Positions 34,963 to 44,479 of a stretch of 64,000 nucleotides of DNA are shown in pieces; positions within the stretch are counted from its first letter, which is position 1, and the number at the start of each line of letters is the position of its first letter. Source of the stretch: Reyranella soli. GTDB lineage: Bacteria > Pseudomonadota > Alphaproteobacteria > Reyranellales > Reyranellaceae. The notes beneath the pieces are model-generated. The model did no database searches. It saw nothing but the letters and a program-made list of their open reading frames with translations, and was not told the origin of the DNA. The position numbers were made by a program, and so were the translations under genes. Location of the stretch: contig NZ_BKAJ01000057.1 of NCBI RefSeq assembly GCF_007992495.1, positions 1 through 64,000 of the forward strand, given 5' to 3'.

Positions 34963-36804
34963 TCAGCCGATCATGATGATGCCGCCGCTCAGCTGCAGCA
35001 TGGCGTCACCTTTGACGGTGGTCATCAGCCCCTTCACCTCCGTCATTACCGTTCCGTTGACCTTGATCATCATGCCGCTGATCGTAACGCCCATCTGGTC
35101 GATCTTCACCGAGCTCTGCCCGACCTTGAGCGTGATCGCCTGCATCGCTTCCATGGTGATGGAGCCGAGGTCGCATTTCACGGAGATGTTGCCGAGCTTG
35201 AGCTCGGTGCTCTGATCGCCCTGCTTCAGGGTGACCGTCTCGTTGCCCTTGTTGATGGTGACGGTGCGGTCGTTCTCGACGGTCAGTGTCTGGTCGTTCT
35301 CGACCTCCGTCTTCATGTCCTTCTGGGCATGCAGGAAGAGCTGCTCGCTGCCCTTCTTGTCGTCGAACGAGAGCTCGTTGAAATCGGCGGTGCCGCCCTT
35401 GGTCACCGAGCGCGAGCGGAAACCGAGTTTCGTCTTCTCGCCGACCGGGAAGATCGGCTTGTCGTCGCCGTTGTACAGGCCGCCGATGACGATCGGGCGG
35501 TCGGGATCGGCATCCATGAAGGCGACGGCGACCTCGGTGTCGACGCGCGGGATGAACTGGCCGCCCCACTGATTGCCGGCCCACGGCTGGACCACGCGCA
35601 CCCATTCGCTGTTGTCGGCGGTGGCGTCCTCGCGCCAATCCCAGCGGAAGCGGATTTTTATGCGTCCCTGGTCGTCGGTGTGGATCTCTTCTCCCGACGG
35701 CGCCAGGACCGTGGCGGTGTGAAGCCCCTCCATGCGCGGCCGCGCCGTCTTCATCGGCTGGCGCCACGGCACGGAGTTGGGGAAGGCCATGAAACTGTTG
35801 CTGTAGTCCGTGCCCGATGCGACGCCGGCCCGCTCCGACACATCCTCGGCGTGATGCTTGATCTGCTGGATGACGTGAACCTGCTCGCCGGCGTCGGTTT
35901 TCAGCTTGAACTTTCCACCGGCGATCAGCCCGGCATGGTCGCAGCCTCCGCCAATCAGGGAAACCGCGGCCTCGGCCGCTTCCATGCGCCATCTAGCACG
36001 GTTCTTCGCCACGCCGGTGTCGCGGGTCAGGGCAGGCCAATGGAACACCGGGCGCTGAGACGTGCCGCCGTGCTTGAGGATGGTGTTCTGCTCCATCTTC
36101 AGGTTCTTGTCGGGTGTGTCGAAGTCGTAGTCCTTGACCGTCACCTTGCCCGGGGCAAACGCCTCGGGCTTGCGGAACTCGACCATCATGTCCGCGGTCG
36201 TGCCGACGCCGAGCCGAAGCGTGGCATTGGGGATGGTGTAGAAGCCGTTGTTTTCGTTGGTCACGACCAGTGTGTGGCTGTCCTCGCTATGCTCGAAGAA
36301 GTAATACCAGCCTTCTTCCTCCATCAGCCGCGTCGCGAAGTGCAGCGCCGTCTCGTTGAACTGAGCCGTCGCCTTGCGCTGGGTCGGCGCGGAGTACAGG
36401 CGGAACGAGGTTCGGGTCACGCCGACTTCCTGGAAGAGGATCTTGAGGATGTCCTCGGCGGTCTTGTTGAAGAACATCCGGCAGTCGCTGCGAATGGCGG
36501 CGTGCGCCAGCTGGGGCACGAGCACCATCTTGTAAAGCTTGTCGATGACGCCGCTCTGCTCGAGCACGCCGAATTCCTGGACGATGCCGTGGAAGTATCG
36601 GGTCGTCTTGCCGCCGTTGTTGACCGCCACGCAAGCGGTCTTGTTGAGCATGTTGGTCGCGTTGATCGTGCCAGCCGCGATCGCTTCGACTTCGAAGCGG
36701 AACAGTTCGCTGATTGTTTCGGTGGCCGTCATCCGAACAGCCGTCAGAGGCGACTCCGCAGAGCTCGTGATCGACAGCAACGATTTTTTGTCATCTTCGG
36801 CCAT
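34963..36804 (-). CDS. vgrG: T6SS spike protein VgrG (TssI)
   Basis: A 613-residue protein. The N-terminal gp27-like part includes SPLTAVRMTATETISELFRF and EEEGWYYFFEHSEDSHTLVV; the gp5-like OB-fold has GRIKIRFRWDWRED, VRVVQPWAGNQWGGQFIPR and GDPDRPIVIGGLYNG-type motifs; the C-terminus is the needle beta-helix with repeated strands (VENDRTVTINKGNETVTLKQ). The protein ends with the needle (SGGIIMIG), so it has no effector extension. It has its own 259-base upstream region and is followed closely by the DUF6931 and PAAR genes. Confidence 0.95.
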   Translation of the reverse strand: MAEDDKKSLLSITSSAESPLTAVRMTATETISELFRFEVEAIAAGTINATNMLNKTACVAVNNGGKTTRYFHGIVQEFGVLEQSGVIDKLYKMVLVPQLAHAAIRSDCRMFFNKTAEDILKILFQEVGVTRTSFRLYSAPTQRKATAQFNETALHFATRLMEEEGWYYFFEHSEDSHTLVVTNENNGFYTIPNATLRLGVGTTADMMVEFRKPEAFAPGKVTVKDYDFDTPDKNLKMEQNTILKHGGTSQRPVFHWPALTRDTGVAKNRARWRMEAAEAAVSLIGGGCDHAGLIAGGKFKLKTDAGEQVHVIQQIKHHAEDVSERAGVASGTDYSNSFMAFPNSVPWRQPMKTARPRMEGLHTATVLAPSGEEIHTDDQGRIKIRFRWDWREDATADNSEWVRVVQPWAGNQWGGQFIPRVDTEVAVAFMDADPDRPIVIGGLYNGDDKPIFPVGEKTKLGFRSRSVTKGGTADFNELSFDDKKGSEQLFLHAQKDMKTEVENDQTLTVENDRTVTINKGNETVTLKQGDQSTELKLGNISVKCDLGSITMEAMQAITLKVGQSSVKIDQMGVTISGMMIKVNGTVMTEVKGLMTTVKGDAMLQLSGGIIMIG

Positions 36805-36941
36805 GTGAAACGCAACTTTCGGTGTGGTGTCCCAGCAGCCAAGTCACGATCGGTGCTTTCAGGCACTAAACGCTAGCCGACGCGAGGTTGTAAGGAAACA
36901 CGACCTTGGCGGCGACAATTTGGCAGAAGGGTGTGTGCTAT

Positions 36942-36954
36942 TGGAATTATTCCA
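36942..36954. promoter_or_regulatory. Palindrome upstream of vgrG
   Basis: TGGAATTATTCCA is a perfect inverted repeat (TGGAAT / ATTCCA) around one base, in the 259-base gap upstream of vgrG and about 140 bases from its start, in AT-rich surroundings. It is a candidate regulator site; no matching regulator gene can be named. Confidence 0.35.
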
Positions 36955-37063
36955 TTTCAGGTGGAGGTGACGATCTAGCCACCCTACGCTGCGGGGCAGC
37001 TTCGGATGGCCGGGGTTAGTAGTTGATCCAAGTCTCCCGAAGCTCCGCAGGAGCGAAGGGGGG

Positions 37064-38572
37064 CTAGTCGGGAACGATTCGCAGTTGCCGCAGGATCGGC
37101 AGGCGCTGCTCGATTGCGGTATGGACGACATTGCGCACGGTATCGTGCTTTTCCGGGATGACGTCCGCGCTCAGAGCCTTGATCCAGGCGTCGGCATTGT
37201 CTTCCCGCTCGCCGCTGAGCAGCCGGGCCGCCATGAACTGCAGGAGCGGGGGCGCCGTGAGGCCGGTGCCGAGCCGCCAGGAGGCGAGGCCGCCCGAGGT
37301 CTTGGCGTCGACGATCGAATGGACGCGCGAGCCGAAGACGCGATTGAGCCGGTTGGCGGCGTCGGGTTGCTCGCCATTCGAGCGCGTCGCGACCTGGCAC
37401 TGATGGGAGCCGACAAGAATGCTTATGAGCTCGGCGGGATTGCCGCGCTCGCTGCTCAGCGCCATCAGATCGCCGACCGTCGCCGGGCCGCGCATCGCCG
37501 CGACCATCATGTCCTTCAGCTTGTCGCTGACCTCGGCCATGCCGGCCGGCACGCGTATCTTGGTCTGCAACTCGCCCGGGCTGACGATCGGCACGACCGT
37601 CAGGCCGGAGAGCGCCGCGTCGCGCGCCTCGTTGTGGATGCGCCTGGCGCCGCGCACGAAGACGTCGTGTCGGAGCTGCCGCGGCAGGCACATGTCCTTG
37701 ATCAGCTCGCGCAGCAGCGGATCCTTGTAGCGGTTCATGATGTCGCGCTGCTCGGCCGTCAGCATCAGCTCGGGGAAGTTCTCCATCGGATTGACCGACG
37801 ACACCCAGTCGAGCTTCGCTTCGGCCAGCGCCGCGACGACGTCGGCGTGGAAGGCCGGCGCCCAATGAGCGCTCATGTATTCGTGCGAAAGGTATTCCGT
37901 CGACATGGCGACGGTGGTGTCGAGAAGATCGCGCGAGAGGCTGCTCTCGGTGAGATACTTGCTCTCGACCGCCTTGAGGTCGCGTGCCAATGCGAGACCC
38001 GCCTGGGCCTGCGTGTCGCTGCGGCCGCCGGATCGGATGCCGGTCTCGTAGATCAGCCGCTGCATGCCGAGCGCGCCCTGCCAGGCGGGCAGCGCGTTGT
38101 AGCTCAGATGGACCATGCCGCCCGGGCGTGTCTTGGCGGCCAGCAGCCGGACGATGCCGGCGCGGACCTCGTTGCTGACCCACGACCAGAGGCCGTGCAT
38201 GGTGACGAAATCGGCCTGGGGAATGGTGTCGGCCTGGGCGCTGGTCGCGAGACTGGCGAGATCGCCTTCTATGAAGCGGATATTGTCGAGGCGCGCGGCG
38301 CGGGCGAGACTGGCGCCGATGGCGATATGGGCAGGGTTGTAGTCGATCGCCGTGACCTGCCATCCTGGATTGGCCGCCGCCGTGACCAGCGCGCCGATGC
38401 CGCAACCGCAGCCCAACTCCAGGTAAGTGGCGGGATCGTCAGGCTCCGGCAGGTCGGCCGCGACGTTGCCGAACAGGCAGGCGAGCGCCATGCGCGCCGG
38501 CGACTGTTGGACATAGAAGCCTTCGATATAGGCGATGTCGGCGACGTAGCCGCTGTTCCATGGTTGGTTCAT
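37064..38572 (-). CDS. Class I methyltransferase with regulatory domain, inside the T6SS locus
   Basis: A 502-residue cytoplasmic protein. SAM-binding motif I is YLELGCGCGIGALVTAAANP near residues 50-68, followed by VTAIDYNPAHIAIGASLARA (acidic motif) and DFVTMHGLWSWVSNEVRAGI. The remaining two thirds match the type with a methyltransferase regulatory domain found in protein lysine methyltransferases of the rickettsial kind. Its ATG overlaps the tssG stop (ATGA at 38569-38572), so it is translated as part of the structural operon. It may methylate an apparatus component or an effector, or itself be a cargo. Confidence 0.8.
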   Translation of the reverse strand: MNQPWNSGYVADIAYIEGFYVQQSPARMALACLFGNVAADLPEPDDPATYLELGCGCGIGALVTAAANPGWQVTAIDYNPAHIAIGASLARAARLDNIRFIEGDLASLATSAQADTIPQADFVTMHGLWSWVSNEVRAGIVRLLAAKTRPGGMVHLSYNALPAWQGALGMQRLIYETGIRSGGRSDTQAQAGLALARDLKAVESKYLTESSLSRDLLDTTVAMSTEYLSHEYMSAHWAPAFHADVVAALAEAKLDWVSSVNPMENFPELMLTAEQRDIMNRYKDPLLRELIKDMCLPRQLRHDVFVRGARRIHNEARDAALSGLTVVPIVSPGELQTKIRVPAGMAEVSDKLKDMMVAAMRGPATVGDLMALSSERGNPAELISILVGSHQCQVATRSNGEQPDAANRLNRVFGSRVHSIVDAKTSGGLASWRLGTGLTAPPLLQFMAARLLSGEREDNADAWIKALSADVIPEKHDTVRNVVHTAIEQRLPILRQLRIVPD

Positions 38573-39633
38573 GCACGTCCCTCAACAATCTCACTTTCGA
38601 ACAAGGCATCGCCGGCGTCGGTCCGCCGGGGCATGGCGCGGGATGTCGGCAGCCACGTGTTCCAGCCGAGCAGTGGTCTCGGACCGCCCTCGGCGGGCGG
38701 GGCCAGCGCCAACGGCGGAACGGCGTCGCGCGCCAGCACGGGATTGGCGGCAAAGCCCACTTCGAAGCCGACATAGGCGCGCACCAGCGAGATCAGCTCA
38801 CGCAGCAGCGGCTGGTCGGGCAGGAGTCTCTCGAAATAGGCGAGATCGAGCGGTCCGATGCGCAGGATGATCCGCGCCTGCTGGTCCCAGGCGCGCACGC
38901 CGGCCGCCGCATCGACGCTCAACTGGCTGAATCCGCCCGGCGACAGGCCGACGCCCAGGCGCGTCCGCTGGTCGATCGGCAGGGCGAGCCACGCCCCCGC
39001 GAACTGCTCGACCTTGACCGGTCGGCCGAGCCAGTCGGAGGCCAATGCCTCGAGGCGATCCGCGGAGCGCGGATGGGCCGAAAAGAATCCAGCGTAATGA
39101 CGTAGCGCAGCCGGACCGGCGAGCAGTCGTTCGGCGAGGTGAGGGGTGGCATAGCCGGTCAAGGACAGCAGCACCTCGGCGACCGGATCGCTGCGCTCCG
39201 TGTTGGTCGACAGGGCGCCGACATCGGCGGCGCGATGGGGCCGGTACTTCGTGCCCGCAGCGGCAAACGCCGCGACCATGCGATGCGAGATCAGGTCGAG
39301 AAAACGCGTGAGCGAAAACGCGCGCGATCGCTGATCGGCGACGACGGCATCCGAATAGTATCTCGGCAGGACACCAGCGGGCCCGGTCAATCCGATCAGT
39401 CCCACCGTCACGAGCGGCTCGGACATCCCGTCTTCGGTCCGAACCTGGGTGACCTCCGCCGGCAGGTAGGATGAGCCGACCGTGCTGGTGAAGCGGGCGG
39501 AGCCGGCCGGATCGGCCCGGCGCCGGAGAAAGGTCAGGACCCTCACCGCGGCATCGAAGCTGAAGCGCTGCGGCTGCTCCTTGAGGCGCGCCATCGGCGC
39601 CTCGGCGCGCCGCGAGGAGCGGGTCTTTATCAC
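38569..39633 (-). CDS. tssG: T6SS baseplate protein TssG (ImpH)
   Basis: A 354-residue protein read from a GTG at 39633 that overlaps the tssF stop (GTGA); an ATG 14 codons further in (MARLKEQPQRFSFDAAVRVL) is the alternative. Family features: PQRFSFDAAVRVL, VGLIGLTGPAGVLPRYYSD, FLDLISHRMVAAFAAAG and GWNTWLP near the end. TssG links TssF and TssK in the baseplate wedge. Confidence 0.93.
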   Translation of the reverse strand: MIKTRSSRRAEAPMARLKEQPQRFSFDAAVRVLTFLRRRADPAGSARFTSTVGSSYLPAEVTQVRTEDGMSEPLVTVGLIGLTGPAGVLPRYYSDAVVADQRSRAFSLTRFLDLISHRMVAAFAAAGTKYRPHRAADVGALSTNTERSDPVAEVLLSLTGYATPHLAERLLAGPAALRHYAGFFSAHPRSADRLEALASDWLGRPVKVEQFAGAWLALPIDQRTRLGVGLSPGGFSQLSVDAAAGVRAWDQQARIILRIGPLDLAYFERLLPDQPLLRELISLVRAYVGFEVGFAANPVLARDAVPPLALAPPAEGGPRPLLGWNTWLPTSRAMPRRTDAGDALFESEIVEGRA

Positions 39634-41474
39634 AGCAGCACCTGGCTGCCGGCGCGCGCTGGCCAACTGGCGGCAACGCCGGGCCGTCCGCGCAGGACCG
39701 CTTGCGTGCGCACGAACGAGTTCACGGTCGCATGCAACGCCAGGAAACGGTCGAGCACCGACGCCAGCACATACAATCCGCCTGTCGTCCATGCCTGGTC
39801 GTCGAACGTCAAGGTGACATCGAGCCCACGGCAGAACCCGCCGCTGCGCGCGCCGGGACCGCGCAACCCCGGAATACGCGCGGTGCCGGGCCTGGATGTC
39901 ACGTTGAGCAGGGCACGGATCGCCGTGCGCGATTCGGTCGATTCGCGGCAATCGTAGAGGCGCAGCACCTCGCGCAGGGCGTCGGCTGCGGTCTCGCCGC
40001 CGACGACGCTGAGATGGCCAAGCGACAGGTGAGAGATCAGCCGCCAGAAACCGCGCTCACGGACCGGCATGCGCAGCGTCGGTGTCGGCGCGGTCAGGCA
40101 GCTGAGGCCGGTCACGGCGGCGGCGCCTTCGACCAGCCTGAGGGTCGGGCGTCCGCCGCCGAACGGCAGGGCGGCCGGCAAATCACGATTGCAGCACAGC
40201 GCATCGACCGACAGGACGCCGCTGCTTTCACGTTCGGGATCGAAGCCGGCATCGTGCGGCAGCAGATAGACCTCGGTGCCGCGAAAGTCGCCAGTCGTGT
40301 CGCGGCGTGCCGTGCCGTAGAAGCCGGCAATCGATGCCTCTGCCGCGTCATCGGCGTGCCGTCGCGTCAGCCGATGGAACGGCTGCCATGTCCTGAACTC
40401 GCCGTTCGGCAGGCTTTCGCGCACGCGCTCGACGGCCCACACCTCGACGCTGGCGGGGCGACGCACGTCCGGCTCGATGCGATATTCGATGCTCGTATGG
40501 TCGAGCGAGATCGGCTCGCAGCGCTGCGAGAACAGGTTGACGATGGGCGTGCAGCCGAGCGCCAGGCTGTTGGCCTGCACCGCGCGTTCGAGATCCGGGA
40601 TCGCGCGATCGAGATAGACGAAGATGTCCATCTTGTTGCCCGCCGAGACCAGCGTCTTGGCGTCGAGCCGGCAAATATCGATGAACTGGAATTTTTCGCG
40701 CGCGGCGAAGTACTCGCTGAGCAGCCGGAAGCCGGAGAAGGAGCGCGCCGGCCAGGGGAACAGCGCTTCCTCCGGCGCGAAGCCGACGGCCTGCAATGTG
40801 TCCGGCGGCAGGATCACCGGGTGCGCGTCCGAGAGATCGTCTGCCAGGGCAATCGAGACGGTATGCGCCATCAGCAATTCCAGCAGCCGCGACCCGTGCT
40901 CGCCGGTCAGGAAGACGCGCAGCCGGTCGAGGCCGAGCTGCGTGAAGGTCATGGTGGGGTTGATGCAGCGCAAGCTGATGCGGAGACAAGCGACCGCCTC
41001 GGTAGCGGTTGGATTGGGCGGAGCCGCCAAAGGCATGCCTGAAAGCCGGACGGCGTCGATCTCCACCGGCCACAGTGTCAGGGGATAGGCGGTGCGGAAC
41101 TGGCAGGTCTCGCCGCCGACAGGTTCGGCTTCGATCGCGAGGCCGGAGGGCAGATGAGCGGGACCCGGCAGGTCCGGATTGGCAGCGAACCGGGTGATCG
41201 CCACCGAAGGCATGGGGGCGAGGTAGTGGGGATAGAGGACGGAGAGCAGCCCGTCGGTAAGCTCCGGGAACTCGTCATCCAGCCGGTGCTGCACGCGCGC
41301 GCCGAGAAAGGCCACGCCCTCGAGCAGGCGGCTGACATGAGGGTCGTCGATGGTGTCCTTCGTCAGGCGCAGGCGGCCGGCGATCTTGGGATGGCGCTCG
41401 GCGAATTCGCCGGCCAGCACGCGCAACGCTTCGAGTTCCCGGTTGAAGAAGGCGAGCAGGGAGTCCGACGCCAA
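39630..41474 (-). CDS. tssF: T6SS baseplate protein TssF (ImpG)
   Basis: A 614-residue protein that begins at a TTG directly after the tssE stop: MASDSLLAFFNRELEALRVL. Family landmarks: FAERHPKIAGRL, DPHVSRLLEGVAFLGARVQH, LSVLYPHYLAPMPSVAI and GGGRPTLRLVEG. TssF forms the wedge of the baseplate with TssG. It overlaps the downstream tssG by four bases. Confidence 0.95.
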   Translation of the reverse strand: MASDSLLAFFNRELEALRVLAGEFAERHPKIAGRLRLTKDTIDDPHVSRLLEGVAFLGARVQHRLDDEFPELTDGLLSVLYPHYLAPMPSVAITRFAANPDLPGPAHLPSGLAIEAEPVGGETCQFRTAYPLTLWPVEIDAVRLSGMPLAAPPNPTATEAVACLRISLRCINPTMTFTQLGLDRLRVFLTGEHGSRLLELLMAHTVSIALADDLSDAHPVILPPDTLQAVGFAPEEALFPWPARSFSGFRLLSEYFAAREKFQFIDICRLDAKTLVSAGNKMDIFVYLDRAIPDLERAVQANSLALGCTPIVNLFSQRCEPISLDHTSIEYRIEPDVRRPASVEVWAVERVRESLPNGEFRTWQPFHRLTRRHADDAAEASIAGFYGTARRDTTGDFRGTEVYLLPHDAGFDPERESSGVLSVDALCCNRDLPAALPFGGGRPTLRLVEGAAAVTGLSCLTAPTPTLRMPVRERGFWRLISHLSLGHLSVVGGETAADALREVLRLYDCRESTESRTAIRALLNVTSRPGTARIPGLRGPGARSGGFCRGLDVTLTFDDQAWTTGGLYVLASVLDRFLALHATVNSFVRTQAVLRGRPGVAASWPARAGSQVLL

Positions 41475-42002
41475 CTACGCCTCCTGTTCGTGAACCGTGA
41501 CGTTCTTGGTGAGAAGGTCGACGACCGTGTCGAAGGCGATCGGCTCCGGTGCCGGTTCGGCGTGCAGCAGCGCGTCGATACGCAGCCTGAGCGTTCCGCT
41601 CACCTTGTCGGTCGTTTCGAGGAGCGTGACCCTGAGGCTGACAATACGCGGCTCGAAGCGGCGGATGCAGTTCTCGACCAGCACGCGCAACTCCTCACGG
41701 CGGCGCGGATCGTGGTAGGCGCCGGAGGCGAAGTCGGGCAGTCCGAAGCCGGCCAGCGAGCGATCGAGCTCGGCCAGGTGGGGATCCCAGGAACGCCATC
41801 TGCGGCGCGTGTTGAGCAGTTCCTCGAGGTCGTTGCAGATGCTGATGCGTATGGTGTCCATGGCGGCAGACGCCGAGAGCGGCGCGTCCGAGCTCTGTGA
41901 AGGGTCGGCATCGACAAGCCGGTCGAGCAGGGGCAGCTGGGCCCGCCTGCTGCGCGTTGCGCCGAAATTGTCAGACGTCGGGCGATTTCTGCTGTCGCTC
42001 AT
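41475..42002 (-). CDS. tssE: T6SS baseplate protein TssE (gp25-like)
   Basis: A 175-residue protein from ATG 42002 (MSDSRNRPTSDNFGATRSRR), overlapping the tagJ stop (ATGA). The gp25/lysozyme-like core includes LLDRLVDADP, ISICNDLEELLNTRRRW, GLPDFASG and IRRFEPRIVSLRV, the last carrying the conserved EPR motif that initiates sheath growth. The tssF start follows immediately. Confidence 0.93.
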   Translation of the reverse strand: MSDSRNRPTSDNFGATRSRRAQLPLLDRLVDADPSQSSDAPLSASAAMDTIRISICNDLEELLNTRRRWRSWDPHLAELDRSLAGFGLPDFASGAYHDPRRREELRVLVENCIRRFEPRIVSLRVTLLETTDKVSGTLRLRIDALLHAEPAPEPIAFDTVVDLLTKNVTVHEQEA

Positions 42003-42844
42003 GACGCCGCCTGAAAGACGATCTTGTCGATCTCGAGCCAGGTCAACGCTTCCTCGCCGACCAGCACGGTCACGGCGCCGAGGCCCGTCGTCGGTCCACT
42101 GTCGCCCGCCTGCTGCCAATCGGTGGCCCGGCCCAGCCGCAACGGGTCTGTCATGGCGTCGGCCGCCGCCTTCGTCATCGGCGGATAGATCACCGGCAGA
42201 TAGACATCGCCGTCGGGGCCGTCGGCTACCTGCATGGTCGCGCGGCGCCAGAAGAGATCGCGCGGCCGCTTGGCCGGGTGAAACTCCAGGAGCAGCACGC
42301 GTTCGGGCGGAATCCAGAAATACTTGCCGGTCGTGGTGATGACCTCGAAGCAGGACGCCAGCAGGTCGTCGGCGTCGCGCATATCGTCGAAGGCCGCGCC
42401 GCGCAGAGTGCCGGACGGGTGCGGGCGCGCTGCTTCGGCCTCGGCGGCAAGCCTGGCGGCTTCGGACGGATCACCGTTGCGCAGGGCGACGATGCCGGCC
42501 AATGCCGAGCGCTGGGCGGCGGTGGGCTCGCCGAGGAATTCCGGCACCCGGCCGTCGCTGAACAGCTGTCGCCTTGCCGTCTCGCCGCGCAGCAGCTGGC
42601 GGAACTCGGCAACGACGATGGCGGCCGTCGGGTCGAGGTCGGCGCAGGCGTCGAGAACGACGTCGGCGCGCTCGATATTGCCGGAGAAGGCCAGCAGCTC
42701 GGCGAGCAGGACCCGGGCGCCGATATCGGTCGGCGCGCGGCGCACCGCGGCATTGGCTGCCGTCAGCGCATTGGCGAGATTGCCTTCGTGGAACAGACGA
42801 CCGGCTTCGCCGGGATCGGCAGTTCCTGTGGGAGAAAGCGACAT
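41999..42844 (-). CDS. tagJ: T6SS accessory protein TagJ (ImpE)
   Basis: A 281-residue protein. An N-terminal TPR-like helical part (AGRLFHEGNLANALTAANAA, LLAELLAFSGNIERADVVLD) is followed by the ImpE domain (DDLLASCFEVITTTGKYFWI, LEFHPAKRPRDLFWR). TagJ binds the N-terminus of the small sheath protein TssB and modulates ClpV-driven sheath recycling in the subgroup that has it. Overlaps tssE by four bases. Confidence 0.92.
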   Translation of the reverse strand: MSLSPTGTADPGEAGRLFHEGNLANALTAANAAVRRAPTDIGARVLLAELLAFSGNIERADVVLDACADLDPTAAIVVAEFRQLLRGETARRQLFSDGRVPEFLGEPTAAQRSALAGIVALRNGDPSEAARLAAEAEAARPHPSGTLRGAAFDDMRDADDLLASCFEVITTTGKYFWIPPERVLLLEFHPAKRPRDLFWRRATMQVADGPDGDVYLPVIYPPMTKAAADAMTDPLRLGRATDWQQAGDSGPTTGLGAVTVLVGEEALTWLEIDKIVFQAAS

Positions 42845-42868
42845 CGATCCTCCTGACCGGCCGCGTCG

Positions 42869-44422
42869 TCAGACGCTGGGCGCTGCGAGTTCGGTGACGA
42901 GATGGAAGGCGGTAGCGATATCGTCGAGCTGGTAGTGCGGGCGCAGATGGATGGTGCAGCCGAACACTCCCGGCTTCTCGAGGCGTTCGCGCACCTGCAC
43001 GTTGCCTTCGAGCAGGGGAAAGCGCGCCCGCGAATCGGCGGTGCTGTTGATGTTGGTGTTGACGTAGCCCTGGAGCCAGGCGTTGAGCTGGCGCTCGATC
43101 TCGTCGGCGGTGCGGAAAGCGCCCACCATGTCCCGCCCCATCACCTTGAGGAGATGGGCGAAGCGCGCGGCGCACAGCATCGAGTTGATCTGGGCAGACA
43201 GGCGGGCGTTGGCGTCCGCCACGACGGCGTTGGCGCCTGAATAGTTCGCCGGTGCCTGCATGCTGCGCGAGGCGCCGAACACCAGCTCGGGCCCGAACGG
43301 CAGGACGCCGACCGGCAACAGGCCGACCTCGACCAGGGCCTGCTCCTGCCGGAAGCTGAACTGGTACTCGATGGACTTGCGCGGCCAGGCATAGGGCGGA
43401 CCGCTGACGAATGGCTCCGCGGTGAGATTGTCGACAAGCCCGCCGCCGACACGGTCGATCTCCACGCCGCGCACGTCGGCCGGCCAGTTGTTGTCCAGGA
43501 AGGCGCGCACCGCGCAGGCGGCGAAGGCGTACCCGGCGCTCATCCAGACCCGCGCGTCGGCTGTCGGTGCGTGCTCGCTGTAGCGGAAGCCGTCGAGACG
43601 ACCAGGGTCGTCCGCCCATGGGCGGCGCGCCAGCAGGCGGGGCAGCGTCACCGCCACGAAGCGCATGTCGGCGCGTCCGGAAAGGCTTCGCCAGCGCAGG
43701 TGGTTGGGCCCGCGCAGCGGCGCGGTGATGTCGCGCACGCCTTCGAGGTCGGAGAAGGTGTCGACTTCCAGCACCGTCGGATCGAGCGAAAGCACGGTCG
43801 GCATGAAGGCGGCCGCGGCGACGGCGGAAAGCTGCGCCAGGCCGCCCACGTCGTCGGTCGTGGCCCCGGCGGCGACGCGATGGCGGACGGCGTGATCGAT
43901 CACCATCAGGCCGTACGGCTCGCCGCCGGGCATGCCGAACTCTTCCTCGTAGATGCGGCGGAAGGTGATGCTCTGGTCGAATTCCAATGCCCGTTCGAGG
44001 TCGCGGCAGAGCTCGCCCCATCGGACGGGCAGCAGTCGCACCTTGACCCGCCGGCCCGGTTCGATGCCGGAGATCAGCCAGGCGAGGCCGCGCCAGCGCC
44101 CTTCCAGCGCCCGGAAGCGCGAGTGATGCAGCACGGCGTCGAGCTGATCGCCGATCGCGGCATCGATGTCGGCGATGTCGCGGTCGAGCGCTGCGCGCAG
44201 CCGGTCGCCGCCGGCGGCCAGAAGGCCGCTCAGGGCCTCGCCGAACCACATCTCGAGCGCCTCACTGCAACTCAGCCTGCCGTGAAGGAAGGCGGCAAGC
44301 TCGCCACCCTCCTCGCGGTGCTGTTCGCCGAAGAAGCGACCCGCCAGCACCGACTCGCGCAGAGGCGGTCGCTGTCGAGACGCCTCCTCCGCGGGGGCTG
44401 CAATTGTTGCTTCCTCGCCCAT
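42869..44422 (-). CDS. Second TssC-like sheath protein (ImpD)
   Basis: A 517-residue TssC homologue. It has the family core RRIYEEEFGMPGGEPYGLMV, FAHLLKVMGRDMVGAFRT and LNAWLQGYVNTNI, parallel to TssC at 44480-45973, but with a divergent N-terminal 100 residues and sparse identity elsewhere. Rhizobial imp loci also carry such an ImpD next to ImpC. It may modify the sheath cap or baseplate-proximal end, or act as a regulator; its exact role is not known to me. The start lies 57 bases after the tssC stop. Confidence 0.88.
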   Translation of the reverse strand: MGEEATIAAPAEEASRQRPPLRESVLAGRFFGEQHREEGGELAAFLHGRLSCSEALEMWFGEALSGLLAAGGDRLRAALDRDIADIDAAIGDQLDAVLHHSRFRALEGRWRGLAWLISGIEPGRRVKVRLLPVRWGELCRDLERALEFDQSITFRRIYEEEFGMPGGEPYGLMVIDHAVRHRVAAGATTDDVGGLAQLSAVAAAAFMPTVLSLDPTVLEVDTFSDLEGVRDITAPLRGPNHLRWRSLSGRADMRFVAVTLPRLLARRPWADDPGRLDGFRYSEHAPTADARVWMSAGYAFAACAVRAFLDNNWPADVRGVEIDRVGGGLVDNLTAEPFVSGPPYAWPRKSIEYQFSFRQEQALVEVGLLPVGVLPFGPELVFGASRSMQAPANYSGANAVVADANARLSAQINSMLCAARFAHLLKVMGRDMVGAFRTADEIERQLNAWLQGYVNTNINSTADSRARFPLLEGNVQVRERLEKPGVFGCTIHLRPHYQLDDIATAFHLVTELAAPSV

Positions 44423-44479
44423 GGTGTGCCGGTCCCGCCCATCATGGCGGCGGGTGCCAGGTCAAAAGGGTTCGGGCGG

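Noticed and set aside
37041-37053. GCTCC-GCA-GGAGC hairpin after the methyltransferase gene
   Set aside because: The stem is only five pairs and no T-run follows on minus, so it is too weak to call a terminator.
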